Source: an uncultured Eggerthella sp. (GTDB lineage: Bacteria; Actinomycetota; Coriobacteriia; Coriobacteriales; Eggerthellaceae). Taken from it: a stretch of 64,000 bases of DNA. Below, piece after piece: positions 33,454-42,246 of this stretch. The stretch lies in the NCBI GenBank assembly GCA_900540345.1, contig UQFK01000006.1:1-64000 (forward strand), in the 5' to 3' direction. The position numbers and the translations under genes are program-made. How positions within the stretch are numbered: position 1 is the first letter of the stretch; each line of letters begins with the position of its first letter. Under the pieces are notes generated by a model. The model saw only the letters and a list, made by a program, of their open reading frames with translations, made no database searches and had not been told where the DNA came from.

Positions 33454-34356
33454 ATGCAGCACTCCGGAAGGATCAGCGGAGCAACGAAATTGATCGGACT
33501 CATTGGTAGCCCCGTGCAGAATTCTGGTTCCCCAGCCATTCATAATGCCGTATTCGAGCATCTCGACCTCGACTACGCCTACATCGCGTTCGAGGTCGAC
33601 AATGATCGCCTCGAAGACACGGTTCGCGGCATGGCAGCTATGGGGTTCCTCGGCTACAACGTCACCACGCCATGCAAAACCTTCATCCTACCTTTCCTCG
33701 ATGAGATCTCTGAAGCTGCTGAGATCATGGGAGCGGTCAACACCGTGGTCATCCAAGATGGCCGATCCTTGGGCGACAATGCCGATGGTGCAGCTTTCAT
33801 GCGAAATCTTGTCCTTCATGGTGTCGATATTCGCGGTAAGAAGATCACGGTCATGGGGGCTGGTGGAGCGGGATCTGCGCTCGTAACGCAAGCCGCTTTA
33901 GACGGCGTCGCCGAGATCGACCTCTACAATATGAAAGACGAGTTTTATGCGGGTGCTGAAGAGCTCATCGTACGCCTGAAGGACCATTGCGCTTGTAACG
34001 TCAATCTTTACGATCTTTCCGATGAGATGAAGCTGCGCGAATCCATTGCCCAGTCTGCCCTGCTCGTCAATGCAACGAGCGTCGGCACACCCGAGATTCC
34101 TGGTTGTCTGGTCACTCAAGACATGCTCCATAACGACTTGATCATGGCCGACGTGGTTTATGTTCCGCGCGATACGCAATTCGTTGAGCTTGGCCGTGCG
34201 AACGGCAATAAGGTGATCGATGGCTCGGGCATGTTTCTGCAACAAGCCGCTATTGGCGAGCGTCTTTGGATCGGTCGCGAAATGCCACTCGATTACGTGA
34301 AGAACATCTTCTTCCCCACTACGCCCAATCCACTCGTTGAGCTTTTGAATGCATAG
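33454..34356 (+). CDS. aroE: Shikimate dehydrogenase
   Basis: 300-residue NAD(P)-dependent enzyme reducing 3-dehydroshikimate. Substrate motif S-P-A-I-H-N, catalytic Lys in N-V-T-T-P-C-K, and the Rossmann loop G-A-G-G-A-G-S-A. The usual N-T-D-x-x-G substrate/Asp motif reads D-N-A-D-G-A-A-F, with Asp kept but Thr replaced by Ala, as in some AroE/YdiB relatives, so quinate use is possible. The C-terminal Q-A-x-x-x-x-x-W motif reads Q-Q-A-A-I-G-E-R-L-W. AAGGCGG lies upstream of ATG 33454. It follows aroK. Confidence 0.9.
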   Translation: MQHSGRISGATKLIGLIGSPVQNSGSPAIHNAVFEHLDLDYAYIAFEVDNDRLEDTVRGMAAMGFLGYNVTTPCKTFILPFLDEISEAAEIMGAVNTVVIQDGRSLGDNADGAAFMRNLVLHGVDIRGKKITVMGAGGAGSALVTQAALDGVAEIDLYNMKDEFYAGAEELIVRLKDHCACNVNLYDLSDEMKLRESIAQSALLVNATSVGTPEIPGCLVTQDMLHNDLIMADVVYVPRDTQFVELGRANGNKVIDGSGMFLQQAAIGERLWIGREMPLDYVKNIFFPTTPNPLVELLNA

Positions 34357-34376
34357 AACGTCGTGCATTTATAAAC

Positions 34377-34409
34377 AAAAAGAGGTCTTACCCGAAGAGC
34401 AAGACCTCT
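34377..34409 (-). terminator. Terminator of tRNA-Ser (TGA)
   Basis: On the minus strand AGAGGTCTT and AAGACCTCT (plus 34381-34389 and 34401-34409) form a 9-bp stem followed by TTTTTG. It could also serve aroE from the other side, though plus has no T-run. Confidence 0.88.
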
Positions 34410-34417
34410 GAACATAC

Positions 34418-34505
34418 TGGCGGAGGAAGTAGGATTCGAACCCACGGTACCTCTCGGTACAACGGTTTTCAAGACCGCCGCTTTCAACCGCTCAGCCATT
34501 CCTCC
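34418..34505 (-). tRNA. tRNA-Ser (TGA)
   Basis: On minus, acceptor GGAGGAA/TTCCTCC, D-arm GCTGAGC, anticodon stem with loop CTTGAAA giving anticodon TGA, variable arm GTACC..GGTAC, T-arm GTGGG-TTCGAAT-CCTAC, discriminator G, encoded CCA. Its promoter must overlap the tadA leader; TATCCT and TATGGT are alternative -10 boxes. Confidence 0.95.
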
Positions 34506-34539
34506 ATACGCAAAACTGCGAACCATAGGATAGCACATA

Positions 34540-35040
34540 ATGACCGAAATATCCCAATGTAGTGATATCGAATACATGCGACTTGCACTTGAAGAGGCAA
34601 AGCAGGCCGCTGCGGCTGACGAAGTTCCGATCGGAGCGATCGTTGTGCGCGATGGAGTGATCGTTGCACGCTCACGAAATACGCGTGAGCGCAATCACGA
34701 TCCGGCCGGGCATGCAGAATTCACCGCAATGCTTGAAGCTGCCGCCACACAAGACACCTGGCGTCTTTCAGGTTGCACGGTCTATGTAACGCTCGAGCCT
34801 TGTATCATGTGCGCCGGGCTCATGCATCAAGCACGAATCGATCGATGCGTCTATGGCGCACCTGACCCAAAAGCAGGCGCACTTGGCAGTTTGTACGCGA
34901 TCCACCAAGATGATCGCCTCAACCATACCTTTGAAGTGAGCTCGGGTATCCTCGAAGAAGAATGCGCACAGCTCTTGAAGGATTTCTTTGCAGCCAAACG
35001 CGAACAGAACAAGACGAAAAAGAAGGACAGCTTGTCATGA
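34540..35040 (+). CDS. tadA: tRNA-specific adenosine deaminase
   Basis: 166-residue zinc deaminase converting A34 to inosine in tRNA-Arg(ACG). Zn and catalytic residues are visible as H-A-E and P-C-I-M-C-A-G. D-E-V-P-I-G-A-I-V-V opens the fold, N-H-D-P-x-x-H-A-E precedes the active site, and L-L-x-x-F-F appears at the C-terminus. The start ATG 34540 follows AGGATAG. It is 34 bp from the divergent tRNA-Ser and overlaps ispE by four bases (ATGA), so they form a coupled pair. Confidence 0.94.
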   Translation: MTEISQCSDIEYMRLALEEAKQAAAADEVPIGAIVVRDGVIVARSRNTRERNHDPAGHAEFTAMLEAAATQDTWRLSGCTVYVTLEPCIMCAGLMHQARIDRCVYGAPDPKAGALGSLYAIHQDDRLNHTFEVSSGILEEECAQLLKDFFAAKREQNKTKKKDSLS

Positions 35041-35951
35041 ATTATGTGAAGCTCATAGCTCCCGCCAAGGTTAACCTCATCCTCGCCATCGGCAAGAAAC
35101 TTCCCGATGGATATCACCAAGCGCATACGATTCTTCATGCGCTCTCACTTCATGACACGATCGAAGTAAGGCGTAGTTTTCTCGAGGAAACGAGCGATGG
35201 GCTTACCATTTCGATCAAACTTGAAGCGGCTGGCAACATCGATCCCCTTGAGATTCCTGCCGAAGAGAACATCATCTACCACGCTGTTATGCGTCTTGCA
35301 AAAGCGCTCGGACGCACCGAGAATGAGCACCTCGACATCGCTGTTGCCAAGCAGATTCCCCATCAAGCTGGCCTCGGTGGCGGTTCTTCAGATGCCGCAG
35401 CAACGCTCAAGGGGCTCGCATCACTATGGGACGTCGAACTGAACGACCCCGTCTTAACAGAGGTTGCTAAAGGCCTTGGAGCCGATGTTCCCTTCTTCTT
35501 GCATGGCGGCTGCGCCTATCTCGATGGTCGCGGCGATCATTTCGTACACGCACTCGAACCACGTAAAGGCTTTCTCACGATCATTCGCCCGGTCGGTGAA
35601 GGAATACCCACAAAAGAAGCCTATTGCCGCTTCGATGACGATCCCGTCTATCCCTCCCCTGCTTTTCTCGAACAAGCAGCAGGCTATTTAAGAGCAGAGG
35701 ATGTCGTACCCTGGAATAACCTCACCACAGCAGCTCTGAGCATTAAGCCAGAGCTCAAAGACATTTTTGCGCTTATAGAGAAATCACGAGCACACGAAAG
35801 TGTGCTTTGTGGAAGCGGATCGGCTATCGCTGCACTCTGTGGCGATTACGAGAGCGCATGCGAACTCTCTATCGAGGCCCATAAAGCAGGTTTCTACAGT
35901 CGCGTTACATCTTTCGCATCGCTTGGGGCAGACGTGATAAAACAGTACTAG
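35037..35951 (+). CDS. ispE: 4-diphosphocytidyl-2-C-methyl-D-erythritol kinase
   Basis: 304-residue GHMP kinase, fourth step of the MEP isoprenoid pathway. Motif I A-P-A-K-V-N-L-I-L, ATP loop A-G-L-G-G-G-S-S-D-A-A-A, and the C-terminal motif L-C-G-S-G-S-A are all present, with catalytic Asp in the G-A-D-V-P-F-F motif. ATG 35037 overlaps the tadA stop and starts at the conserved N-Y-V-K-L-I-A-P; a longer opening to 34962 lies inside tadA and is rejected. Confidence 0.96.
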   Translation: MNYVKLIAPAKVNLILAIGKKLPDGYHQAHTILHALSLHDTIEVRRSFLEETSDGLTISIKLEAAGNIDPLEIPAEENIIYHAVMRLAKALGRTENEHLDIAVAKQIPHQAGLGGGSSDAAATLKGLASLWDVELNDPVLTEVAKGLGADVPFFLHGGCAYLDGRGDHFVHALEPRKGFLTIIRPVGEGIPTKEAYCRFDDDPVYPSPAFLEQAAGYLRAEDVVPWNNLTTAALSIKPELKDIFALIEKSRAHESVLCGSGSAIAALCGDYESACELSIEAHKAGFYSRVTSFASLGADVIKQY

Positions 35952-35993
35952 CGAGCCTGCTACAATAACAGCACGCGCTATAAAGGAGCCATC

Positions 35994-36713
35994 ATGATCG
36001 TTCTTATTGTCGTTGTCGTCATTATTCTGGCGTTGATCATCGCCGTCATCGCCCTGTATAACAATCTCGTCCAGCTTCGCAATCGCGTTGATAATGCATG
36101 GTCGCAGATCGATGTTCAGCTGCAACGCCGTTTGGATCTTATTCCCAACCTAGTCGAGACGGTAAAGGGATATGCCTCACATGAAAGAGGCACGTTCGAA
36201 GCCGTCACTCAAGCACGCAACGCTGTCATGGCTGCGCCGACTCCTGAAGCGAAGATGGAAGCCGATAATGCTCTCACCGGCACACTGAAGAGCCTCTTTG
36301 CAGTTGCCGAAGCATATCCCGAACTCAAAGCGAATACGAACTTCCAGCAACTACAATCCGAGATCACTAATACTGAAGACAAGATCAGCTACATGCGTCA
36401 AAGCTACAACGATACGGTACTCACCTACAACAACGCTATTCAAACCTTCCCTGGCAATATCCTTGCTGGTATGTTCGGTTTCACGAAACGCGATGGCTTC
36501 GATGCTAATGCCGCAGCATCTGGTGCTCCAGTTGTTTCCTTCGGACAAGGCAATAGCGCAGGTGTGCCATCGGTAAACTTCGCGGCTGCACCTCTCGATC
36601 CACCCCAAGCGCCTCAGATCGATGCTCCTGCACCAAACCAGTCAGGATCATCCTCGCAAGCTCAAGAAAACACTACACAAACAAACGCCGAAGCACCTGA
36701 CAATAAGGCTTAA
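35994..36713 (+). CDS. LemA family protein
   Basis: 239 residues. One N-terminal membrane segment (about 2-22, I-V-L-I-V-V-V-V-I-I-L-A-L-I-I), then the LemA helical bundle: Y-N-N-L-V-Q-L-R-N-R-V-D-N-A-W-S-Q-I-D-V-Q-L, R-R-L-D-L-I-P-N-L-V-E-T-V-K-G-Y, and Y-N-x-x-I-Q-T-F-P-G-N. The last 70 residues are a low-complexity Pro/Gln/Ala/Asn tail. LemA proteins have no settled function. AAAGGAG precedes ATG 35994. Its TAA overlaps the stop of the convergent ABC-F gene by three bases. Confidence 0.93.
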   Translation: MIVLIVVVVIILALIIAVIALYNNLVQLRNRVDNAWSQIDVQLQRRLDLIPNLVETVKGYASHERGTFEAVTQARNAVMAAPTPEAKMEADNALTGTLKSLFAVAEAYPELKANTNFQQLQSEITNTEDKISYMRQSYNDTVLTYNNAIQTFPGNILAGMFGFTKRDGFDANAAASGAPVVSFGQGNSAGVPSVNFAAAPLDPPQAPQIDAPAPNQSGSSSQAQENTTQTNAEAPDNKA

Positions 36714-38572
36714 AGCACGGATGCGCTCAGCGCTTCAGAGACTTCGAGCCACTCCTCTTCGAGGGCGCCCAGATCGGACTGGAGCTTCGCGATCTTATCT
36801 TGAATTTCACCGAGCGCTAAATAGTCACTCGGGTCAACATTCAACTGCTCAGCCTGCACTTGCTCGATCTTGCCCTCAAGCGTTTGCATTCGTCGCTCAA
36901 GTGAATTGACCCGTTTTCGCAACTCGCGCATCTCAGCATTGCTCAATCGGGGCTCACCACTCTGAACAACACTCGCTTGGTCACTGTTTAGCGCAGTCTT
37001 CTGCAATTGCTCATCTGCGGTATCTGCGCTATCTGCGGTAAAACAGGGCGTGCCTTTCCTCCGCCGTGATTCAATCAATTGCTCCAAGTATTCATCAGCA
37101 CCACGTGGCACATGCCGCAATTTCCCATCAATGAGCGCGAACTGATGATCGGTCACGCGCTCCATCATGTAACGATCATGCGTCACCAAAATCAGCGTGC
37201 CCGGCCATGTATCGAGCATATTCTCCATTGCAACTAACATATCAATATCCATGTCATTGCTCGGCTCATCCAAGATCAGGACATTAGGAGCATCAAGCAA
37301 GATAAGCATGAGCTGCATACGACGCCTTTGCCCGCCTGAAAGAGCTTTTACTTGAGTGTTGAGATATTCCTTCTCGAAACCAAGCTGCTCGAGCAATGCA
37401 GCTGGCGATACCACTTTGCCATCGACCACATAGCTCGATTGGTAGCGGTTCAATACCTCTCGTACGAGTGAGTCGCCAAGATCCTCAAGCTCTGAAAGCG
37501 CTTGGCTCAAATAAGCTACTTTGACCGTTTTGCCAACTTCGATCTTGCCTTGTTGTGGTTTTAAATTACCACGAACAATATCGAGCAGTGTTGACTTTCC
37601 TGCTCCGTTTTCCCCGAACACACCATAGCGATCACCAGGCCCAATAAGCCAAGTCACCTTATCGAGTATGGGTTTGCGCTCATCGAAAGCGAAGCTCACA
37701 TCACTCAGCTCTATGCACTTTTTTCCAAGACGCGAGATTGCTGTCTGCTTCAGTTCGACACTATTGCGGATCGGTGGCTCTTGGGCAATGAGCTCACGTG
37801 CCGCTTCGACATGAAATTTCGGTTTAGTTGAGCGTGCTCGTGCGCCCCGTGAGAGCCATGCCAATTCTCGGCGCGCAAGGTTCTGGCGCTTGCGTTCTGC
37901 TTGTTCGATCTGTCGATCACGCTCAACGCGTTGCTGAACGTAAGCCGAATATCCGCCCTCGAAGGACTCAACAACGCCATCATGCACTTCCCACATCGAC
38001 GTGCACACTTCATCAAGAAACCACCGATCGTGCGTCACCACGACAAGCGCACCTTGTTTTTTAGAAAAACGATGCTTCAGATATTCTGCAAGCCAATGGA
38101 TCGCTTCAATATCAAGATGATTGGTCGGTTCGTCTAGCAACACAACATCAGCATCAGCGATGAGCACACGCGCAAGATCGACACGGCGGCGCTGACCTCC
38201 TGAAAGCGTTCGTATCTTCGCCTGTTGGTCGAGATCTCCTACAAGATTATCAAGGATTGCACGAATATTCGCATCTGATGCCCAAACATATTCTGGCACT
38301 TCGCCAACGATGCTCTCGAGCACGGACGCATCATCACGTAAGTCATCCTGCTGGGCAAGAGTGACCGATCGCACGCCCCGCGTACGAAGTACACGACCGC
38401 TATCAGGCTCGATCGTTGCATCAAAAAGGCGAAGGAGCGACGACTTGCCATCGCCATTCTTGCCGACCACGCCAATAGCATCGCCATCGTCAATGCCAAG
38501 AGAAAGCGATTCGAAGATCACTTTCGTCGGGTACTCAAGGTGCACGTTCTCGCAGCCGAGCAGAAATGCCAT
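36710..38572 (-). CDS. ABC-F family ATPase, Uup-like
   Basis: 620 residues with two ABC domains and no membrane segment. Walker A G-K-N-G-D-G-K-S-S and G-E-N-G-A-G-K-S-T; signatures L-S-G-G-Q-R-R-R in both halves; Walker B V-V-L-L-D-E-P-T and V-L-I-L-D-E-P-S. A C-terminal coiled coil (about 550-615) is typical of Uup and absent from EttA. ABC-F proteins bind the ribosomal E site and relieve stalls, or Uup acts in replication/recombination. ATG 38572 has GGAG 5 bp upstream; a longer frame to 38617 lacks support. No antibiotic-resistance type can be assigned. Confidence 0.92.
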   Translation of the reverse strand: MAFLLGCENVHLEYPTKVIFESLSLGIDDGDAIGVVGKNGDGKSSLLRLFDATIEPDSGRVLRTRGVRSVTLAQQDDLRDDASVLESIVGEVPEYVWASDANIRAILDNLVGDLDQQAKIRTLSGGQRRRVDLARVLIADADVVLLDEPTNHLDIEAIHWLAEYLKHRFSKKQGALVVVTHDRWFLDEVCTSMWEVHDGVVESFEGGYSAYVQQRVERDRQIEQAERKRQNLARRELAWLSRGARARSTKPKFHVEAARELIAQEPPIRNSVELKQTAISRLGKKCIELSDVSFAFDERKPILDKVTWLIGPGDRYGVFGENGAGKSTLLDIVRGNLKPQQGKIEVGKTVKVAYLSQALSELEDLGDSLVREVLNRYQSSYVVDGKVVSPAALLEQLGFEKEYLNTQVKALSGGQRRRMQLMLILLDAPNVLILDEPSNDMDIDMLVAMENMLDTWPGTLILVTHDRYMMERVTDHQFALIDGKLRHVPRGADEYLEQLIESRRRKGTPCFTADSADTADEQLQKTALNSDQASVVQSGEPRLSNAEMRELRKRVNSLERRMQTLEGKIEQVQAEQLNVDPSDYLALGEIQDKIAKLQSDLGALEEEWLEVSEALSASVL

Positions 38573-38626
38573 GATGCTCCGTTCTTGTTCCGGTCCAACT
38601 GTTTTCTCTCCGATCAAGCATAAACT

Positions 38627-38660
38627 AATAGAGCTGCCTTCACATGAAAGCAGCTCTATT
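38627..38660. terminator. Stem-loop terminator between abcF and the cyclophilin gene
   Basis: AATAGAGCTGC (38627-38637) pairs with GCAGCTCTATT (38650-38660) around 12 bases. It is followed by TTTCC on plus and TAGTTTATGC on minus; the minus-strand cyclophilin gene ends 28 bp away. T-runs are short, so efficiency may be modest. Confidence 0.7.
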
Positions 38661-38687
38661 TTCCAAATTCATTGTCTCAGCAACAGG

Positions 38688-40004
38688 CTATGCAGGTTTG
38701 GCATTCTTGACCCATTTGCCATTACCATCGACATAGTATCTTCCATTGTCAACCCAAGCATTAGTTGCCATAACACCATCGGAGCCAACCCAGTATTTAC
38801 CGCTGATCCACCTGTTCGTAACCATAGGCCCAGTTGTGCTGAAGTAGTACCATTTGCCACTGATCTTCTGCCAACCGGTTTTCATAGCACCTGAACTCGC
38901 GAAATAGTATTTGACCTCGTTCACATCCTGGAGACCTGTAAGCATCGCGCCGTCGTGACCGAGCAAATAATGCGCATTGCCGATATACGTAAGCGTACTT
39001 ACCGCCATCGCACCAGAGCTCTTGTAGTAATACCACTTACCACTCTCTTTGTTCCAGCCAGTCTTCATGGCACCTGAGCTTGTAAGGTAATACGTTGCAC
39101 CACCGATCGTCTGCTTGCCCGTCTGCATGACACCATCGGAAGCCAGGTAATACCATTTACCCTTGACCTTCTGCCAGCCCGTCTTCATCGCACCATCAGA
39201 ACCGTAGTAGTACCACTTATTGCTTACTTTCTGCCAGTTCGTCAACATCCATCCCTTGCTATCGAAACGATACCATTTGCCATTGATGGCGATCGTCTCG
39301 CTTCGTGGGTAATCCTTACCCGTAGCCGCTTTTTGAGATGCGTTGTACTTATACCACCAACGGGAGCCTGACTTCACCCAACCAGACGAAGGATTCGAGG
39401 CCGTTATCCTCACTGAGGTGATCTTAGGTGCCCCGAAGATCGGGCGCTCATTGTAAACATAAGTATTGGATACCATCGTATCGATAACATCCATGCCACT
39501 CACAACACGACCAAATGCGGCATAATCGCCATCAAGCCATGTTGAATCTTTCGTGGTGATGAAGAACTGCGAGCTTGCGCTATTGTAGTTGCTGCTTCGC
39601 GCCATAGAGATAACACCGCGTTTATGTGATATAGGGTTCGACCAGCCATTATTCTTAAACTCGCCTTTGATGGTCTGACTACTGCCACCCGTTCCATCGC
39701 CCTTAGGGTCGCCTCCTTGGATACAGAAGTCTGCAAAACGGTGGATCGTGAGCCCGTTATAGAACCCCTCTCGTGCTAGCTTCACGAAATTATCGACCGT
39801 AATAGGTGCTGCACTTCGGTCGAGCTCAACTGTTACCGTGCCATAATTCTCAAGGGTGATCTCTGCGAGATACTTATCAGAGTCAGCTGCATAGGCCTTT
39901 TCAGGAGATTACACCATGGCAATACCGACACATAGAACAAGGCTCGCAAAAAGAGCGACAAAAGATGCCTTGAGCTTTGAAGGCTTGTTTTTCACGTCTT
40001 CCAT
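38688..40004 (-). pseudogene. Secreted cyclophilin with cell-wall-binding repeats, stop codon in signal peptide
   Basis: ATG 40004 (AGAGGAG Shine-Dalgarno) opens a signal peptide: K-N-K-P-S-K-L-K, then S-F-V-A-L-F-A-S-L-V-L-C-V-G-I-A-M-V. Codon 32 is TAA (39911-39909), yet the same frame continues through K-A-Y-A-A-D, a signal-peptidase site, into a cyclophilin domain (I-H-R-F, I-Q-G-G-D, S-S-Q-F-F-I, F-G-R-V-V-S-G) and about nine aromatic cell-wall/choline-binding-type repeats (G-K-W-Y-Y-x-x-S-x-G-A-M-K-T-G-W), ending at 38688. Apart from this one codon the frame is clean over 438 codons, so the lesion is recent, a sequencing error, or read through. Without the signal peptide a product starting at GTG 39785 would lack export and the first cyclophilin strands. 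Confidence 0.85.
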
Positions 40005-40125
40005 ACGGTCTCCTCTCAGTGACGCATATTGTTAAACAACTTAGTGAGCTATTAAATGCTACCGAATTGTAACTTTAGGCGTAGAGAGAATCAATCCATA
40101 CAGAGAAACACTCATAGGAAGAACG

Positions 40126-40602
40126 CTATTTGATGACAAGAATTGGTACGGTCGATTCGCGAAGCACCGCGTAACTAACCGAACCGATCACGCCGCGAAT
40201 CGCCCCAAGACCTCGCGATCCCATCACGATAAGATCAGCTCCGATCTCCGTTGCGAATTCGATGATGTCGTCAGCAGGCGTATAACCAGGAATAACATCG
40301 ATAGAAACTTGGTCTTCAATACCCTCGAGTGCAACCCCGAGACCAGCTTTTACCTTTTCGGATTCTTCGGCGATAGTCCTGTTGTAGAGATCCATGACAT
40401 CTTCGACCGAAAGCAGGTACTGCTCTGGATCAAAAGACGAATTATTGAAGCTTGCGGGAAGCTGAGCATTGGGATGTGTGGTCACGAAAACTACATGAAC
40501 ACGAACCTCTGGATCAGCAAGTGCAAAATCGCGAGCCTTCATGACCGCATCTACTGCATGATCAGAGCCATCGTATGCCACGACAATATTATTGAAAACC
40601 AT
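40126..40602 (-). CDS. Universal stress protein, UspA family (second copy)
   Basis: 158 residues. Opening strand N-N-I-V-V-A-Y-D-G-S-D-H-A and ATP motif G-S-R-G-L-G-A-I-R-G-V-I-G-S, matching G-x2-G-x9-G-S. ATG 40602 has AAGGG at 8-bp spacing; the frame extends to 40710 without support. It is a diverged paralogue of the protein at 9720-10202, sharing the Y-x-x-E/D central region. It is monocistronic; no clear terminator is seen before the cyclophilin leader. Confidence 0.92.
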   Translation of the reverse strand: MVFNNIVVAYDGSDHAVDAVMKARDFALADPEVRVHVVFVTTHPNAQLPASFNNSSFDPEQYLLSVEDVMDLYNRTIAEESEKVKAGLGVALEGIEDQVSIDVIPGYTPADDIIEFATEIGADLIVMGSRGLGAIRGVIGSVSYAVLRESTVPILVIK

Positions 40603-40975
40603 TTGATTTACCCTTTTCCTTCTCAAACAAGCTGGCGATAAAGGCCAGCATAACCCCTTTTCCATAAGCCTCATTCTCCCCTGAATCAGGCCTCGCCATA
40701 AGTCTATCATTCTTAGATAATTTCAGATGGATCAGAATCATCTTGTAACGATAGGACGAAGTTCTCCCGGTAAGTTGCCGAATCACCGAAGCAGTTCTTC
40801 CTTCCATGAAGCTCGTTCACAAGAGCGTCCTTCGAATGCACTCACTTTTCGTTCTACGTGAAGAGCGCTTATTGCAAAAAACTATATATGTTTATCCTGC
40901 GCATTGGACCCTTTTCTCTCACTGCAATTTGCTATTATGAGTATTTGAACTGGGAAAATAGGATAAGGATCCCTT
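40603..40975. other. 373-bp divergent spacer between uspA-2 and tetR
   Basis: I see no gene. The part near uspA holds its AAGGG Shine-Dalgarno. The part near tetR has TATTAT (about 40932-40937) as a possible -10, with a weak -35, and TTGCAAAAAACTATATATG (about 40872-40890), another A/T-rich promoter-like stretch. No palindrome strong enough to call a TetR operator was found. Confidence 0.4.
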
Positions 40976-41644
40976 ATGGCGTTGAAGAATAAGTTCATTT
41001 CCGCCCAAGAAAGCCATGCGCAAGTTACGCGAGAGAAACTGCTTGAGACCGCTATCGATCTGGTCAATCAGCATGGCATGCGCTATCTGACTATTCGTAA
41101 TATATGCGATGAAGCAGGTATCTCTACTGGTAGTTTCTATAATCTCTTCGATGGAAAAGACGATCTTGTCGCTTACTATCTTCGTAATGTCTTCACTTCG
41201 TACAAGCAAAAAGCAGAGGAGCTTGCCGTTGGCCACACCTCTCTTGAACGCATTATCCTTATCTATCGGTTCTATATCGATTGTGTTCTAGAAACAGGCC
41301 TTGAATTTATCTCAGGGCTCTATTCCTCTATCAACAATCCGGTCTTTAATTTTCTCGAACGTGAAGTTGAAAAAGAGCTCGTGCTTGGTCGCGTACGTCA
41401 GGATCTTGAAGCGGGACTCGCTGCAGGCGAAATCGTTGACACGATTAAGGTGAATGAAGTTCTTCTGCGGATCGCCATCATCATCACAGGCAGCATCTTT
41501 TACTGGTGCGCCTTCAATGGTCGCATCGACCTTGCCTACCAGGCAGACTCAATGCTCCAAGACTATCTTCGCACGATCGCGGCTGATCGAGATGTCTCGT
41601 TCAATATCCCGCCCCTCACTCCCACCGAAGGAGCGCTCATCTAA
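40976..41644 (+). CDS. TetR/AcrR family transcriptional regulator
   Basis: 222 residues. The N-terminal helix-turn-helix (about 15-65) reads T-R-E-K-L-L-E-T-A-I-D-L ... T-I-R-N-I-C-D-E-A-G-I-S-T-G-S-F-Y-N-L-F, the classic TetR text. The C-terminal ligand domain is helical and unassigned. AAGGAT precedes ATG 40976. Its target is not evident; the nearest gene is the divergent uspA. It ends 112 bp before a strong bidirectional terminator. Confidence 0.92.
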   Translation: MALKNKFISAQESHAQVTREKLLETAIDLVNQHGMRYLTIRNICDEAGISTGSFYNLFDGKDDLVAYYLRNVFTSYKQKAEELAVGHTSLERIILIYRFYIDCVLETGLEFISGLYSSINNPVFNFLEREVEKELVLGRVRQDLEAGLAAGEIVDTIKVNEVLLRIAIIITGSIFYWCAFNGRIDLAYQADSMLQDYLRTIAADRDVSFNIPPLTPTEGALI

Positions 41645-41756
41645 CGAGCTTGTTAAGCTCTATCGATCCTAAAGATCGCATGCTTTAAGTTCGATTTTAT
41701 CTTGCTCATTTTTCGAGCTGTCGTTCTCAACCTTGGTTGTAGGACAAAATGCAAAG

Positions 41757-41791
41757 CAAAAGGGCCCTCCCATTTGGGAGAGCCCTTTTTT
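41757..41791. terminator. Bidirectional terminator between tetR and the atp operon
   Basis: An 11-bp stem with one mismatch (AGGGCCCTCCC 41761-41771 with GGGAGAGCCCT 41776-41786), loop ATTT. Six T follow on plus (41786-41791) and TTTT on minus. It ends both tetR and atpC transcripts. Confidence 0.92.
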
Positions 41792-41815
41792 GCTGGTACG
41801 AATTCGAGAACCAGA

Positions 41816-42244
41816 TTAGACGTACTGATCCTCTTTTTCCTTTGCTGCAAGCTGCACCTTGCACCAGCGCAACTTACGAGTCAAAACGGATCGGGAAATA
41901 ACACTGTCTTCGGAGAGATTCGCGATGCGCTCTTCAAGAACAGGAATTTCCTTATTGAGCTTATCAAGGTTAATACGATTGAGAGCTCGAGTCTTGTCGC
42001 AGAGAACGATAACGCGCTCACCGAGAACCTGAACATAACCACCCATGATGGCAGCGCTCAGAGTGGTTCCACCCTCTTGCTTGGTGCGAGCCCAAATGAC
42101 GCCATCCTTCAAAGCGGAGACGAAAGGCTCGTGATTCGCCATGATACCCAGTTCTCCTTCAGAGCCTGGAACCATAACAGAGTAGAGAGAGCCGGAATAG
42201 AGCACCTGGTTCTTTGCTACAACATCACAGATAATCTCGGACAT
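41816..42244 (-). CDS. atpC: ATP synthase epsilon subunit
   Basis: 142 residues. The N-terminal beta sandwich starts I-I-C-D-V-V-A-K and contains V-P-G-S-E-G-E-L-G-I-M-A-N-H-E-P, a hallmark. The C-terminal two-helix part (about 90-142) is basic. It belongs to the central stalk of F1 and can inhibit hydrolysis. It is the last gene of the operon, two bases after atpD. Confidence 0.95.
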   Translation of the reverse strand: MSEIICDVVAKNQVLYSGSLYSVMVPGSEGELGIMANHEPFVSALKDGVIWARTKQEGGTTLSAAIMGGYVQVLGERVIVLCDKTRALNRINLDKLNKEIPVLEERIANLSEDSVISRSVLTRKLRWCKVQLAAKEKEDQYV

Positions 42245-42246
42245 GA

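Noticed and set aside
33454..34356. AroE as an inactive paralogue because of N-A-D in place of N-T-D
   Set aside because: The catalytic Lys and Asp are kept, and Ala or Ser occurs at this place in active relatives; linkage to aroK supports function.
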